64,000 nucleotides of DNA from Mycobacterium sp. KBS0706 (GTDB lineage Bacteria; Pseudomonadota; Alphaproteobacteria; DSM-16000; Inquilinaceae). Location of the stretch: NCBI RefSeq assembly GCF_005938675.2, contig NZ_VCCH02000009.1, positions 1 to 64,000 on the forward strand. The letters are read 5' to 3'. A program made the position numbers and the translations under genes. Below are positions 63,792 through 64,000 of the stretch, in pieces. The stretch's first letter is position 1, and the number at the start of each line of letters is the position of its first letter. The notes below the pieces were generated by a model. The model worked only from the letters and a program-made list of their open reading frames with translations, ran no database searches and had not been told where the DNA came from.

Positions 63792-64000
63792 TCAGAGCAC
63801 GAAGTCGGCGGCGACGAGACCGATCGCACCGGTGAGCTGGATGTGGAAGTCGGAGGCGCCGTCGCCGTTGACGTCGCCGGCGATGGTGGTGACGTCGCCG
63901 GCGACGGCATAGCGCAGTTCGCCGGCGACATGGTGGTAGGCCGCGGTGCCGATGAAGCTGAAGGCCTGGTCGCCGGCGACGGTGGTCCTGGCGTCGATTC
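63792..64000 (-). CDS. Serralysin-like / RTX protein, C-terminal part (5' end outside the window)
   Basis: Partial. The minus strand, read from the window edge, gives about 69 residues with AFSFIGTAAYHHVAGELRY, IAGDVNGDGASDFHIQL and a final AADFVL stop. This is the C-terminal pattern of peptidase M10 serralysins and related type I secreted calcium-binding proteins (FxFIG, AGELRY, GDVNGDGxxDF, hydrophobic end). The end segment serves as the secretion signal in that family. The nature of the upstream domain is not visible. No start codon is in the window. Confidence 0.85.
   Translation of the reverse strand, partial: IDARTTVAGDQAFSFIGTAAYHHVAGELRYAVAGDVTTIAGDVNGDGASDFHIQLTGAIGLVAADFVL

Overview
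The window is a high-GC chromosomal segment (GC-rich third codon positions in nearly every gene) from an alphaproteobacterium, most likely Rhodospirillales (Azospirillum/Inquilinus-like). The pointers are the rlpA-tmk-holB-metG-tatD-MBL gene order, an ECF sigma factor with EcfG-type promoter sequences around it, HWE-family histidine kinase signalling, KaiC-like signalling, and GTCATTGCGAG / GTCATTGCCGGGCTTGACCCGG intergenic repeats. The genus is inference. No rRNA, CRISPR array, prophage or intact insertion sequence was seen.

Layout. 1-7.2 kb: catabolic cluster on the minus strand (flavin oxidoreductase/demethylase, ornithine cyclodeaminase-like protein, enolase-superfamily dehydratase, peptide-type binding protein) with a divergent LysR regulator; a 44-bp operator-like sequence occurs before both minus-strand promoters. 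7.2-12.1 kb: TctDE-like two-component system divergent from a nitrate/taurine-type ABC importer. 12.2-15.1 kb: Ada-AlkA alkylation repair protein, Ogt, and a PEP-mutase-family lyase. 15.1-18.2 kb: GGDEF protein, small hypotheticals, tRNA-Ser(UGA). 18.5-24.4 kb: housekeeping operon rlpA-tmk-holB-metG-tatD-MBL. 24.4-31 kb: aldo/keto reductase, periplasmic trehalase, GH15 and GH144-like glycosidases. 31-33 kb: SbmA/YddA-like ABC protein co-transcribed with the GH144-like gene. 33.7-36.6 kb: BKACE plus carnitine-type dehydrogenase, divergent SDR. 36.7-41.9 kb: DUF4344 metallopeptidase, lipoprotein, LysR/tautomerase/frameshifted DUF4865 gene, orphan response regulator.

41.9-55.7 kb reads as a stress-signalling neighbourhood: an ECF sigma gene with its own EcfG-like promoter, lipid-kinase-like and inositol-phosphatase-like genes, a truncated baeRF gene fused to a PfkB kinase remnant, DUF2934, a single-domain receiver, a PAS-PAS-HWE kinase, a Crp/Fnr-receiver fusion, DUF4142, a dual KaiC protein with a hybrid histidine kinase, DUF3008 and an ABC membrane domain without an ATPase. 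GGAAC-N16/17-(C/T/G)GTT sequences stand before at least five of these genes, so they may form one general stress regulon.

55.9-64 kb: MFS exporter with an extra C-terminal domain, 22-bp-period direct repeats, hydrolase and binding protein pair, DUF3088, and a dadR-alr-dadA D-alanine catabolic locus. The window ends in the 3' part of a serralysin-like type I secreted protein.
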